Made by a program: the position numbers and the translations under genes. From Pseudonocardia kunmingensis (GTDB taxonomy: Bacteria; Actinomycetota; Actinomycetes; Mycobacteriales; Pseudonocardiaceae): DNA of 64,000 nt. This document shows positions 45,409 to 53,167 of the stretch, piece after piece (positions within the stretch are counted from its first letter, which is position 1; each line of letters opens with the position of its first letter). Below the pieces are notes generated by a model. That model was not told the origin of the DNA. It saw only the letters and a program-made list of their open reading frames with translations, and did not search any database. The stretch is from assembly GCF_006716445.1 (NCBI RefSeq), contig NZ_VFPA01000001.1:2480001-2544000 (forward strand), given 5' to 3'.

Positions 45409-45507
45409 TCACTCGGGTTTCCCTACCTCATGATCGGCGTGTCGGCGCGTTCCCGGGTCGAAAACGCCCGTCCACGCGCCGAAGTATCGATCATGGCGAC
45501 CCAGGTG

Positions 45508-45600
45508 GCACGCGAAGCTGCCGCCCGACCGAGGTGCGGACACCGACCTCACGCACGGGCGACTGAACACCACGTAGGTCTCCGCCTCGACACGAGCACG
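45508..45600 (+). pseudogene. Degraded 3' end of an alkB-like gene
   Basis: About 90 nt match 38365-38455 of the intact gene. The intact DTGLAHGRLNITLRVSGLD is read here as DTDLTHGRLNTT, then an in-frame TAG, then VSAST. The upstream part is deleted. This is clearly non-functional. Confidence 0.7.
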
Positions 45601-45756
45601 CCGCCTGCACTGACCGCGCTCCTCGCAGGGCGAATTTCCTCAAAGCGCCACGAGGATGACCTGGCCCTGGCTATCGTCGAGCGCGTCACGTGACCTCGAG
45701 ATCGGCTCGTCCGCAGATTCGACCGAGGCCCCGGCGTCAGCACCTCCGGGGCCGTC

Positions 45757-46089
45757 ATGCCCGGCGGAACCAGCGACTTGGTCTGCGGAGACGAGAAGCA
45801 CAGCTACTATCATATCGCAAATGGGCACGGGTCGGAGTGGACCCGGAAGGGAGTGAAATCTTCCGAAAACTGGCGCGAAGTCGCCGACTACGCCATTGCT
45901 GAAGCCCTTCGGAACCCAACGAAGGTGACATACCGTGCCGGCGGCGACAGCTATTGCTACTCGCGCGAAATCTACCTGGTGCACAAGATTCGCGGAATAC
46001 CTGTAGACGTGTTTCATCCGAATGTCGTCGTTCGTGCGCGTGATGGGGTAATCATCACCGCATACCCGGCGAACGCGCCGTGCCGATAG
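45757..46089 (+). CDS. Candidate toxin domain (orphan, BECR-like pattern)
   Basis: A 110-residue protein in DNA of lower GC. It begins MPGGTSDLVCGDEKHSYYHIANGHG, with histidines near residues 15-24, then WREVADYAIAEALRNPTKVTYR and IYLVHKIRGIPVDVFHP. It ends VVVRARDGVIITAYPANAPC. An early His pair and a closing beta hairpin of the form DG.IITAYP recall ribonuclease toxin domains of the Barnase-EndoU-colicin-RelE group. No start exists upstream in frame after the stop at 45691, so it may be a cut-off C-terminal toxin module. An acidic gene follows. The family is not identified; the call is inference. Confidence 0.5.
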   Translation: MPGGTSDLVCGDEKHSYYHIANGHGSEWTRKGVKSSENWREVADYAIAEALRNPTKVTYRAGGDSYCYSREIYLVHKIRGIPVDVFHPNVVVRARDGVIITAYPANAPCR

Positions 46090-46154
46090 GCACTCTGCGC
46101 TGCAAACGGCCGGGTCGGTTAACCTGAGCGCATACGTTCCCGACAGGAGCAGCC

Positions 46155-46487
46155 ATGAGCGAGAACCCACACTTCCGTCGCTTCCGCCAGATCGTGGAAG
46201 GAGACTACCGAGCGGTCTTCACCGAGCCGGGAGCCGACGGCGACCGGCATCTCATCGAGTTCGCAGGTGACCGGTACGACCCGCCACTCCTCGTCGACTT
46301 CACCGACGAGGAGTTCGAGGCCGCGGTCCACGGGACAGAGGACAGCGGGCACCATGTCTGGCCGGAGGTCTCCCCGGTGGAGGGTGCGATCCGCCTCATG
46401 TCGATTCACCTCGAGGAGAGCCTGCTGAGCACGAGGCCGGTGTCGCGACGCATCTACATCTCGGAGGGCCAACTCCGCGCCGAATGA
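46155..46487 (+). CDS. Acidic protein, candidate immunity partner
   Basis: A 110-residue strongly acidic protein: ENPHFRRFRQIVEGDYRAVF, LIEFAGDRYDPPLLVDFTDEEFEAAVHGTED, then VEGAIRLMSIHLEESLL. AGGAG lies six bases before ATG 46155. It follows the small basic candidate toxin after 65 nt in the same orientation, the usual order and charge relation of toxin and immunity genes. No immunity family is recognised. It is followed five bases later by palindromic repeat D2. Confidence 0.55.
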   Translation: MSENPHFRRFRQIVEGDYRAVFTEPGADGDRHLIEFAGDRYDPPLLVDFTDEEFEAAVHGTEDSGHHVWPEVSPVEGAIRLMSIHLEESLLSTRPVSRRIYISEGQLRAE

Positions 46488-46491
46488 GCCG

Positions 46492-46539
46492 GACGAACGG
46501 CACTCTCGTCGCTACCTAGCCGACGAGAGTGCCGTTCGT
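46492..46539. repeat. 49-nt palindromic repeat, family D, copy 2
   Basis: Arms GACGAACGGCACTCTCGTCG and CGACGAGAGTGCCGTTCGT flank CTACCTAG. It lies between the convergent candidate immunity gene (stop 46487) and coxG (stop 46544), filling the gap almost exactly. Confidence 0.9.
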
Positions 46540-46543
46540 TGCG

Positions 46544-47356
46544 TCAGGAGCTGGAGCGGCTGCGCTTGATCAGCAGGATGATCAGCAGGAGCAGCACGCC
46601 GCCGGCCACCGGGACCAGGCGCTTCAGGACCGGGGCCCCCGCGGTGTCGAGCAGGTCGATCGCGTCGACCTCGCTGCGCATCGGGCCGCTCGCCGGCTTG
46701 GTGGCGGTCGGGGTGGCCGCGAGCACCGGGCCCTTCGCGGCATCGGCGCCCGACGGCGAGCCGTTCGGACTGCTGCCGGTCTCGCCCGACGACGCCGGGC
46801 CGGACGAGCCGGAGGCGGGGGCCGGGGTGGGGGTGGCGGGGGCGGACGTGGCCGCCGCCGCGCCCGACGCGGGCTTCGGGGACGGGGACGAGCCGGCGGC
46901 AGCGCCGGTCTCCGGCGCGAGCTTGCTCGCCACGCACGCCGAGAACTGACCGATGATCTTGTCGGCGACGTCGGAGATCACGCCGCGCCCGAACTGGGCG
47001 GGCCGCCCCGTGATCGTCATGTCGGTGACCATCGTGACCGCGGTGCGGTCCGGGCCGTCGGCCTGCATGGTGCCGGTGACGGTGGCGCTGGCGGTGCCGT
47101 TGCCCCGGGAGTCGCGCCCGGTCGCCTCGATGACGACCTTGTGGTTCTCGTCGTCGCGCGAGACGTAGGTGCCCTTGCCCTTGTAGGTGAGCGAGATCGG
47201 GCCGAGCTTGACCTTCACGGTGCCGGTGAACGAGTTGCCCTCGTACTCCGTCAGGGTGGCGCCCGGGAAGCAGGGAGCCACCGTCTCCGGGGTGTTCAGC
47301 GCCTCCCACGCCTTCTCGATCGGCGCGTCGATCGTGAACTTGTTCTCCAGCTGCAT
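46544..47356 (-). CDS. coxG: CoxG-like SRPBCC membrane-anchored protein
   Basis: A 270-residue protein. Residues 1-150 form the CoxG SRPBCC domain (FTIDAPIEKAWEALNTPETVAPCFPGA, VKLGPISLTYKGKGTYVSRDDE, DMTITGRPAQFGRGVISDVADKI). A Ser/Pro/Ala-rich linker of about 90 residues follows, and the C-terminal GGVLLLLIILLIKRS is one membrane anchor. CoxG recruits CO dehydrogenase to the membrane in carboxydotrophs. ATG 47356 has a GGAGGAG site nine bases upstream. It is last in the coxS-L-M-G operon, 75 nt after coxM. Confidence 0.88.
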   Translation of the reverse strand: MQLENKFTIDAPIEKAWEALNTPETVAPCFPGATLTEYEGNSFTGTVKVKLGPISLTYKGKGTYVSRDDENHKVVIEATGRDSRGNGTASATVTGTMQADGPDRTAVTMVTDMTITGRPAQFGRGVISDVADKIIGQFSACVASKLAPETGAAAGSSPSPKPASGAAAATSAPATPTPAPASGSSGPASSGETGSSPNGSPSGADAAKGPVLAATPTATKPASGPMRSEVDAIDLLDTAGAPVLKRLVPVAGGVLLLLIILLIKRSRSSS

Positions 47357-47431
47357 CTTCTCAGTCTCCTCCACAATGCGCAGGACGCCCGCCCCGGATG
47401 ACCAGAGCAGGCGTCCTGCGCAGAACGAGCC

Positions 47432-48283
47432 TTAGCCTGCGGCGGCCAGCACCGCTCGGCCGGTGAGCACCTTGGCCAGGTGTTCACGGTAGTCGGCCGC
47501 GGCATCCGCGTCACTCGGAGCCGACGTGCCTTCGGTGACCCGGTCGGCAGCCGCGCGCACGGCGTCGTCCGTGGCCTGCTGCCCCACGAGCGCCTGCTCG
47601 ACGCCGATGGCCCGGATCGGCGTGGTGCCCATGTTGGTCAGCCCGACACGGGCCTCCGCGATCGTGCCGCCCTCGACGCGCAGCGCCGCCGCGATCGCGA
47701 CCATCGACCAGGCCTGCGCCGTGCGGTTGAACTTCTCGTAGTGGCTGCCCCAGCCCGTGTACTTCGGGAACCGGATCTCGGTGAGGATCTCGCCCTCGCC
47801 GAGCGCGGTGGTGAAGTAGTCGACGAAGAACTCGGCGGCCGGCACCGTGCGGCTGCCGGAGGCACCCGCGATCACCAGCTCGGCGTCCAGCGCGAGCGCG
47901 ACGGCACCGAGGTCGCCTGCCGGATCGGCGTGGGCCAGCGAACCGCCCAGGGTGCCGCGGTGGCGGACCTGGTTGTCGGCCACGGTCTCGGTGGCCTGCG
48001 CCAGCAGCGTGACGTGCTGCTGCACCGCGTCGTCGCGGATGATGTCGTAGTAGGGCGTCATCGCCCCGATGACGACGCGGTCGCCGTCGTCACGGATCCC
48101 GCGCAGCTCGGCGATGCCGCCGAGGTCGACGATCAGCGTGGGGGCCGCGAGGCGCAGGCGCAGCACCGGCAGCAGGCTCTGCCCGCCGGCGAGGATCTTG
48201 GCGTCGTCCCCGCCCTGCTGCAGCGCCGAGACGGCCTCCGCCACCGACGTCGGCTTGACGTAGTCGAACTTGGCCGGGATCAC
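47432..48283 (-). CDS. coxM: CO dehydrogenase-type FAD subunit (CoxM)
   Basis: A 283-residue FAD-binding subunit of a molybdenum hydroxylase. FAD motifs are AGGQSLLPVLRLR at 32-44 and the TLGGS loop in VRHRGTLGGSLAHADPAGD at 106-124. The C-terminal CO-dehydrogenase flavoprotein domain (MGTTPIRAIGVEQALVGQ) follows. GTG 48283 overlaps the coxL stop by four bases. It carries electrons from the [2Fe-2S] subunit to the electron acceptor. Exact acceptor unknown. Confidence 0.92.
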   Translation of the reverse strand: MIPAKFDYVKPTSVAEAVSALQQGGDDAKILAGGQSLLPVLRLRLAAPTLIVDLGGIAELRGIRDDGDRVVIGAMTPYYDIIRDDAVQQHVTLLAQATETVADNQVRHRGTLGGSLAHADPAGDLGAVALALDAELVIAGASGSRTVPAAEFFVDYFTTALGEGEILTEIRFPKYTGWGSHYEKFNRTAQAWSMVAIAAALRVEGGTIAEARVGLTNMGTTPIRAIGVEQALVGQQATDDAVRAAADRVTEGTSAPSDADAAADYREHLAKVLTGRAVLAAAG

Positions 48284-50763
48284 TGGACCTCTCCCTGGGG
48301 GTTGTTCGGGTCGATCGAGCCGAGGCCCGCGCCCGGCGAGTGGGTGTCGACCGGCGTCTCCTGCGTGGCGCGGCCCTTCGCGTCCTGGATCGCCCGCCAG
48401 ACGCGCTGCGACGTGCACGGCATCTCGACCTCGGTGACGCCGAGGTGGCGCAGCGCGTCGAGCACGCCGTTGACGATGGCGGGCGTGGACGCGATGGTGC
48501 CCGCCTCACCGACGCCCTTGACGCCCAGCGGGTTCGTGGTGGCGGGGGTGCTCACCACCCGCGTCTCGAAGCTGGGCAGGTCGGCCGACGAGGGCAGCGT
48601 GTAGTCGACGAACGTGCCGTTGACCAGCGTGCCCTGCTCGTCGTAGTTGGCCTCCTCGAACAGGGCCTGCGCGATGCCCTGGGCGAGACCGCCGTGCACC
48701 TGGCCCTCGGCGATGAGCGGGTTGACCACGTTGCCGATGTCGTCCACGCACACGTACTTGCGCAGGTGGACGCGCCCGGTCTCGGTGTCGATCTCCATGG
48801 CCGCGAGGTGCGTGCCGTGCGGGAAGGAGAAGTTCTCCGGGTCGAACACCGAGTCGGCGTCGAGCGAGGGCTCCATGCCGTCGGGCAGATCGTGCGCCAT
48901 GAAGGTGGCGAACGCGATCTCCTGGATCGTCTTGCCCGTCTCGGTGCCGCGCACGGAGAACGTGCCGCCGGAGAACTCGATGTCGCTCTCGTCGGCCTCG
49001 AGCAGGTGCGCCGCCACCCGCTTCGCCTTCTCGACCACCTTCTGGGCGGCGTTGACGATCGCGATCCCGCCGACGACCAGCGAGCGCGACCCGTAGGTGT
49101 CGAGGCCCTTCGGCGAGACCTGGGTGTCGCCGTGCAGGATCTCGACGTCCTCGAACGGGACACCCAGCTGGTCGGCGACGATCTGGCTGAACGCCGTCTC
49201 GTGGCCCTGGCCGTGCGCGGAGGCGCCGGTGATGACCTCCACCTTGCCGGTGGCGAGCATCCGGATGCTCGCGGCCTCCCAGCCGCCCGCGCCGTAGGAC
49301 AGCGAGCCGAGCACCCGCGACGGGGCGAGCCCGCACATCTCGGTGAACGTCGAGATGCCGATGCCGAGCTGCACCGGGTCGCCCGAGCGCCGCCGCTCCT
49401 CCTGCTCGCGACGCAGGCCCGCGTAGTCGAACAGGTCCATCGCCTGCTGCGTGGCCTGCTCGTAGTTGCCGCTGTCGTAGGTGAGCCCGCACACCGTGGT
49501 GAACGGGAACTCCTCGTGCTTGATCCAGTTCTGCTCGCGCAGCTCCATCGGGTCGCGCCCGAGCTCGACGGCGAGCTCGTCCATGATCCGCTCGATGGCG
49601 AAGGTGGCCTCTGGACGGCCGGCGCCGCGGTAGGCGTCTGTGAGGGTCTTCGTGGTGAAGACGTTGGTGCAGGCGAACTTGTAGGCCGGGAACTTGTAGA
49701 TCGCGTTGAACATGAACGCGCCGAGGATCGGCACGCCCGGCCCGACAAGGCCTAGGTAGGCGCCCATGTCCGCCAGGAGCTTGACGTCCAGGCCGGTGAC
49801 GGTGCCGTCCTTCTTCGCCGTGATCGTGATGTCCTGGATCTGGTCGCGCCCGTGGTGGGCGGCCAGCAGCGACTCCGAGCGCGTCTCGGTCCACTTCACC
49901 GGCTTGCCGAGCTTCTGCGCGAGTGCGACGCAGAGCATCTCCTCGGGCACGACGCCGATCTTGCCGCCGAAGCCGCCGCCCACGTCGGGCGCGATGACCC
50001 GCAGCTTGCTCTCCGGCACGCCGAGCGTCACCGTCGTCATCGTGCGCAGGATGTGCGGCACCTGCGTGGAGGCGTAGAAGGTGATCTGCTCACCGGTCGG
50101 GTCCACGACGACCGAGCGCGGCTCCATGAACGCCGGGATGAGCCGCTGCTGGCGGAACCGGCGGCGCACCACGACGGAGTCCGGGTCGGCCTCGGCCGCG
50201 GCGATCGCATCGGCGACGCTGCTGCCGGTGCCGGCCTCGGCGGAGTCGAACACCCAGGTGGCGCTCTCGTTGGTGCCGAGGTCGGGGTGCACGAGGGTGG
50301 CACCGTCGGCGACGGCGGCCTCCATGTCGAGCACCGGGTCGAGCGGCTCGTAGTCGACGTCCACGAGCTCGGTGGCGTCCTTGGCCTCCGCGGCGGTCCG
50401 GGCGACGACGACCGCGACGCCCTCACCGGCGAAGTGCACCGCGGTGCTGGCCAGCAGCGGGCGCTGCGGCGCCTTCTGGTCGGGGGTGATCGGCCACGCG
50501 CAGGGCAGGCCGACGCCCTCGACGCCGAGGTCGGCAGCGGTGTAGACGCCGAGCACGCCCGGCGCCTGCTTCGCGGCGGACGTGTCGATGCCGTTGATCC
50601 GCGCGTGCGCGAAGGTGGAGCGGACGACGGCGATGTGCAGGGTGCCCTGCGGGGTGATCGCGTCGGTGTAGCGGCTGCGGCCGGTGATCAGCCGGGCGTC
50701 CTCCTTGCGGACGCGGGAACGGCCGACCTCGGCAGCGGTGGTGGGTTCGGCGGTCGTCGTCAT
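48280..50763 (-). CDS. coxL: Form II molybdenum hydroxylase large subunit (CoxL-like)
   Basis: An 827-residue molybdopterin-binding subunit of the xanthine dehydrogenase family. GGGFGGK at 262-268 binds the cofactor, and VKGVGEAGT near the C-terminus has the catalytic Glu. The active-site loop is AYRGAGR (377-383), the mark of form II CoxL-like proteins. True form I CO dehydrogenase has AYxCSFR with the S-selenyl/Cu-binding Cys. So CO oxidation is not assured, and a different substrate is likely. It is coupled to coxM and 1 nt from coxS. Confidence 0.93.
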   Translation of the reverse strand: MTTTAEPTTAAEVGRSRVRKEDARLITGRSRYTDAITPQGTLHIAVVRSTFAHARINGIDTSAAKQAPGVLGVYTAADLGVEGVGLPCAWPITPDQKAPQRPLLASTAVHFAGEGVAVVVARTAAEAKDATELVDVDYEPLDPVLDMEAAVADGATLVHPDLGTNESATWVFDSAEAGTGSSVADAIAAAEADPDSVVVRRRFRQQRLIPAFMEPRSVVVDPTGEQITFYASTQVPHILRTMTTVTLGVPESKLRVIAPDVGGGFGGKIGVVPEEMLCVALAQKLGKPVKWTETRSESLLAAHHGRDQIQDITITAKKDGTVTGLDVKLLADMGAYLGLVGPGVPILGAFMFNAIYKFPAYKFACTNVFTTKTLTDAYRGAGRPEATFAIERIMDELAVELGRDPMELREQNWIKHEEFPFTTVCGLTYDSGNYEQATQQAMDLFDYAGLRREQEERRRSGDPVQLGIGISTFTEMCGLAPSRVLGSLSYGAGGWEAASIRMLATGKVEVITGASAHGQGHETAFSQIVADQLGVPFEDVEILHGDTQVSPKGLDTYGSRSLVVGGIAIVNAAQKVVEKAKRVAAHLLEADESDIEFSGGTFSVRGTETGKTIQEIAFATFMAHDLPDGMEPSLDADSVFDPENFSFPHGTHLAAMEIDTETGRVHLRKYVCVDDIGNVVNPLIAEGQVHGGLAQGIAQALFEEANYDEQGTLVNGTFVDYTLPSSADLPSFETRVVSTPATTNPLGVKGVGEAGTIASTPAIVNGVLDALRHLGVTEVEMPCTSQRVWRAIQDAKGRATQETPVDTHSPGAGLGSIDPNNPQGEVQ

Positions 50764-50764
50764 G

Positions 50765-51277
50765 TCAGCCTCCGGCCACGGAGGTCGGGGTGTCGGCCGG
50801 GGCGGTGGCTCCGGGCTTCATCGCCTGCGCGGCGCTCTGCACCGCGCGGACGATGTTCTGGTAGCCGGTGCAGCGGCAGAGGTTGCCCTCCAGGCCCTCG
50901 CGCACCTCGCGCTCGTCGGGGTCCGGGTTGTCCCCGAGCAGGTCGACGGCCTGCATGATCATCCCCGGTGTGCAGTACCCGCACTGCAGCGCGTGGCACT
51001 CGTTGAACGCCTTCTGCACCGGGTGCAGCTCGCCGTCGCGGGCCAGACCCTCGATCGTGAGGACCTCGCCACCGTCGGCCTGCACGGCGAGCACCGAGCA
51101 GGACTTCACGCTCTGACCGTTCAGGCGCACCGTGCAGGCGCCGCAGTTGCTGGTGTCGCAGCCGACGACGGTGCCGGTCTTGCCCAGTCGCTCCCTCAGG
51201 TAATACACCAACAGCATGCGGGGTTCGACGTCGTCGACGTACTCCACGCCGTCGACGGTGACCCGAACCTGTGCCAT
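50765..51277 (-). CDS. coxS: [2Fe-2S] subunit of the molybdenum hydroxylase (CoxS)
   Basis: A 170-residue iron-sulfur protein. The plant-ferredoxin-type cluster uses Cys40, Cys45, Cys48 and Cys60 ([22 protein letters not shown]). The second, four-helix cluster uses Cys99, Cys102, Cys134 and Cys136 ([17 protein letters not shown]). ATG 51277 has GAGGAGAGG upstream. It is first in the operon S-L-M-G. About 35 extra residues at the C-terminus ([16 protein letters not shown]) are Ala/Pro-rich, a flexible tail not needed for the clusters. Confidence 0.93.
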   Translation of the reverse strand: MAQVRVTVDGVEYVDDVEPRMLLVYYLRERLGKTGTVVGCDTSNCGACTVRLNGQSVKSCSVLAVQADGGEVLTIEGLARDGELHPVQKAFNECHALQCGYCTPGMIMQAVDLLGDNPDPDEREVREGLEGNLCRCTGYQNIVRAVQSAAQAMKPGATAPADTPTSVAGG

Positions 51278-51633
51278 GTGACCTCTCCTCACCACGAGCG
51301 TGGTGCCGCCCTCGCGCGATGCGCGAAGGATCCGCACTGGACGCACCGGACGCAGCCGAGCCGACGCCCGGGTGCCGCACACGTCGTTGTGGCGGCGGGC
51401 ACAATCACACCGCCGATCTTCCGGCCACGCAAGGTCGACCGGAGGGGATGCGCCGACGGTGTCCCGCTCCCGGGCCGCGCGCCCGTCGAGCGGAGCCACA
51501 CAGGACCGCACATCCGGCCCGGCAAGGCCATCGCTTTCCGCAGATGCGGAACCCGATGCCGCACAGGATCACCTGTCCGGACCAGTCCCGATGACGCGGT
51601 GGAGCGGGCACCGGCGACCGGGATCGACGGAGT
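51278..51633. promoter_or_regulatory. Upstream region of the cox operon with a 16-nt palindrome
   Basis: No supported gene lies in these 356 nt; alternative frames are Arg/Ser-rich shadows. TTCCGCAGATGCGGAA at 51536-51551 is a perfect palindrome (arms of seven around GA) some 260 nt before coxS, a candidate operator for the cox operon. The far side abuts the stop of mftF. Confidence 0.35.
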
Positions 51634-53067
51634 TCAGCGGGCCGCGGCAGGCCGTTCCCGGCCGCCCTCGCCCGTTCCGACCGGGCGCAGCGGTCCCAGC
51701 GTCCGGTGCCGGATCGCACCCCACCACAGGCCGCCGCCGTAGGCGAGGTCGTCGAGCCTGCGGGCGAGCAGGTACGCCGGCAGGCCGGGGCGGTCGGGAT
51801 TGCCGCGCCGGCGCCACCAGTCCAGGACACCTTCCGCGAGCGCGATCACCGCCACCGTGCGCCGGGCCCGCCGCGACACCAGGCACGCGACGAGCGAGAC
51901 CGGCCAGTAGTGCCGGGTGACGGCGTCGGCGGTCTGGGCGACGGTGCCGAGCGCGCCGAGCCCGATCAGCCGGGCCGCGACCGGCCGCGGCTCCTGCACG
52001 GGCAGCAGGCGCGCGAGCCGCTCGGCCGCCCCCGCTGCCACGGCGAGCGCGGCCAGCGCCGCCAGGGGACGGCCGCGCAGCAGCAGCACCGCCACCGCGG
52101 CGGACCAGGTGTTGAGCACCATCGGCGGCACCGAGCCGGGATGGCGCAGCGACAGCGGCGCGGCACCGGTGCCGTAGTAGGCCTTGCGGAGCCACCAGGC
52201 GCGCAGCGTCGTGCGGTGGTCGTGCGCGACCCGGGCTGCGGGCTCGTAGCGCATCCGCCAGCCTGTCTCGTGCAGGCGCAGCACGAGGTCGACGTCCTCG
52301 GCCACGTGCATCCGCTCGTCGAAGCCCGCGCCCACGGCGTCGCGGCGCACGAGCATCGCGGCGCTCGGCACGTAGGCCACCCGGCTCTTGGGCACGACCA
52401 GCGCCGGCTCGGCCCCCTGGTCCAGCGAGGACCGCACCGCCTCGTAGCGCGACAGCCAGCCGTCCAGGGGCGCCAGCGCGACGATCCGGGGCGCCGCGAG
52501 CGCGACGGCCGGGTCGGCGAAGCGCGCGAGCAGCGGTTCGAGCCAGCCCGGCTGCGGCACGACGTCGGAGTCGAGGAAGGCCACGAGCCGGGTGCGCGCG
52601 GTGGCGAGGCCCGCGTTGCGGGCGGCGGCCGGGCCCCGCGCGCGCTCGTGCCGCAGCAGGGTGGCGCCTGCCCGTTCCGCGACGGCCCGGATCCCGGCCG
52701 CGTCGGCCGACCCGTCGTCGACGACGACCGTGCCGCCGAGCCCGGCCGGCAGGGCGGAGAGCAGCCGCGCGAGCCCGTCGACCCGGTCCTTCACCGGCAC
52801 GACGACGGTGACCTCCGACGCGGCGGGCACCGCCGACGCGGGTTGCGCCACGGGGTGGGCGATGCCGGCGTCGAGGAGCCTGCGGGCGAGCGTCGCCGAC
52901 GTCGGGTCGCCGACCTCGAGCTCGCCGCCGTCCAGGAGGGCGGCCGCGGCGGCGGTGAGCCGCAACATCCGGGGCGGGGCACCCCCGAACAGGACGGTGC
53001 CGCCATCGACGACGAGCGCCTGCCGATCGAGCGCGACCCGCATCCCGTCCGGCAGCACCTGATCCAC
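51634..53067 (-). CDS. mftF: Mycofactocin glycosyltransferase
   Basis: A 477-residue GT2 enzyme that adds glucose chains to mycofactocin. The N-terminal 90 residues are a MftF-specific region (LPDGMRVALDRQALVVDGG, APPRMLRLTAAAAAL). The GT2 domain follows: VTVVVPVKDRVDGLARLL, VVVDDGSAD, LVAFLDSDVVPQPGW and the catalytic AEDVDLVLRLHETGW. A C-terminal helical membrane-associated region has several hydrophobic stretches. GTG 53067 is chosen; the longer upstream frame enters the inverted repeat. It is separated from mftABC/E by four other genes. Confidence 0.88.
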   Translation of the reverse strand: MDQVLPDGMRVALDRQALVVDGGTVLFGGAPPRMLRLTAAAAALLDGGELEVGDPTSATLARRLLDAGIAHPVAQPASAVPAASEVTVVVPVKDRVDGLARLLSALPAGLGGTVVVDDGSADAAGIRAVAERAGATLLRHERARGPAAARNAGLATARTRLVAFLDSDVVPQPGWLEPLLARFADPAVALAAPRIVALAPLDGWLSRYEAVRSSLDQGAEPALVVPKSRVAYVPSAAMLVRRDAVGAGFDERMHVAEDVDLVLRLHETGWRMRYEPAARVAHDHRTTLRAWWLRKAYYGTGAAPLSLRHPGSVPPMVLNTWSAAVAVLLLRGRPLAALAALAVAAGAAERLARLLPVQEPRPVAARLIGLGALGTVAQTADAVTRHYWPVSLVACLVSRRARRTVAVIALAEGVLDWWRRRGNPDRPGLPAYLLARRLDDLAYGGGLWWGAIRHRTLGPLRPVGTGEGGRERPAAAR

Positions 53068-53086
53068 ACCCGCGAGCCTAGAGCCC

Positions 53087-53147
53087 GCACCTTGGAGCCG
53101 TACTGCTGTTCTCACGGCGAAAAATCAGCAGTAAGGCTCCAAGGTGC
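53087..53147. promoter_or_regulatory. Long inverted repeat between divergent mftF and phosphatase genes
   Basis: Arms GCACCTTGGAGCC plus GTACTGCTG (53087-53108) and CAGCAGTA plus AGGCTCCAAGGTGC (53126-53147) pair over about 21 bases around a 17-nt loop with one bulge. It lies in the 100-nt space between the two starts, 20 nt from each. It could be a two-way operator, or fold in either leader mRNA. It does not match the other repeat families here. Confidence 0.7.
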
Positions 53148-53167
53148 TGTGGGGGATGCTTGGACGC

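Larger units (their letters stand above)
45186..45756. other. 571-nt intergenic stretch with decayed sequence
   Basis: No intact gene is supported here. The stretch holds the second 59-nt element (45350-45408), a further loose fragment AGTATCGATCATG (45482-45494), and a degraded 3' end of an alkB-like gene (45508-45600). The frame 45430-45693 on the + strand overlaps the remnant and has a low-complexity product, so it is not accepted. Local GC is lower than in neighbours near the right end. Confidence 0.6.

Noticed and set aside
45430..45693. 87-residue + strand gene
   Set aside because: It runs across the alkB remnant in another frame and has no motif or ribosome site.
48340..49755. Long + strand frame inside coxL
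   Set aside because: Antisense shadow of a gene with a complete motif set.
48280..50763. True (form I) CO dehydrogenase large subunit
   Set aside because: The active-site loop is AYRGAGR, not AYxCSFR; the Cu-binding cysteine is missing.
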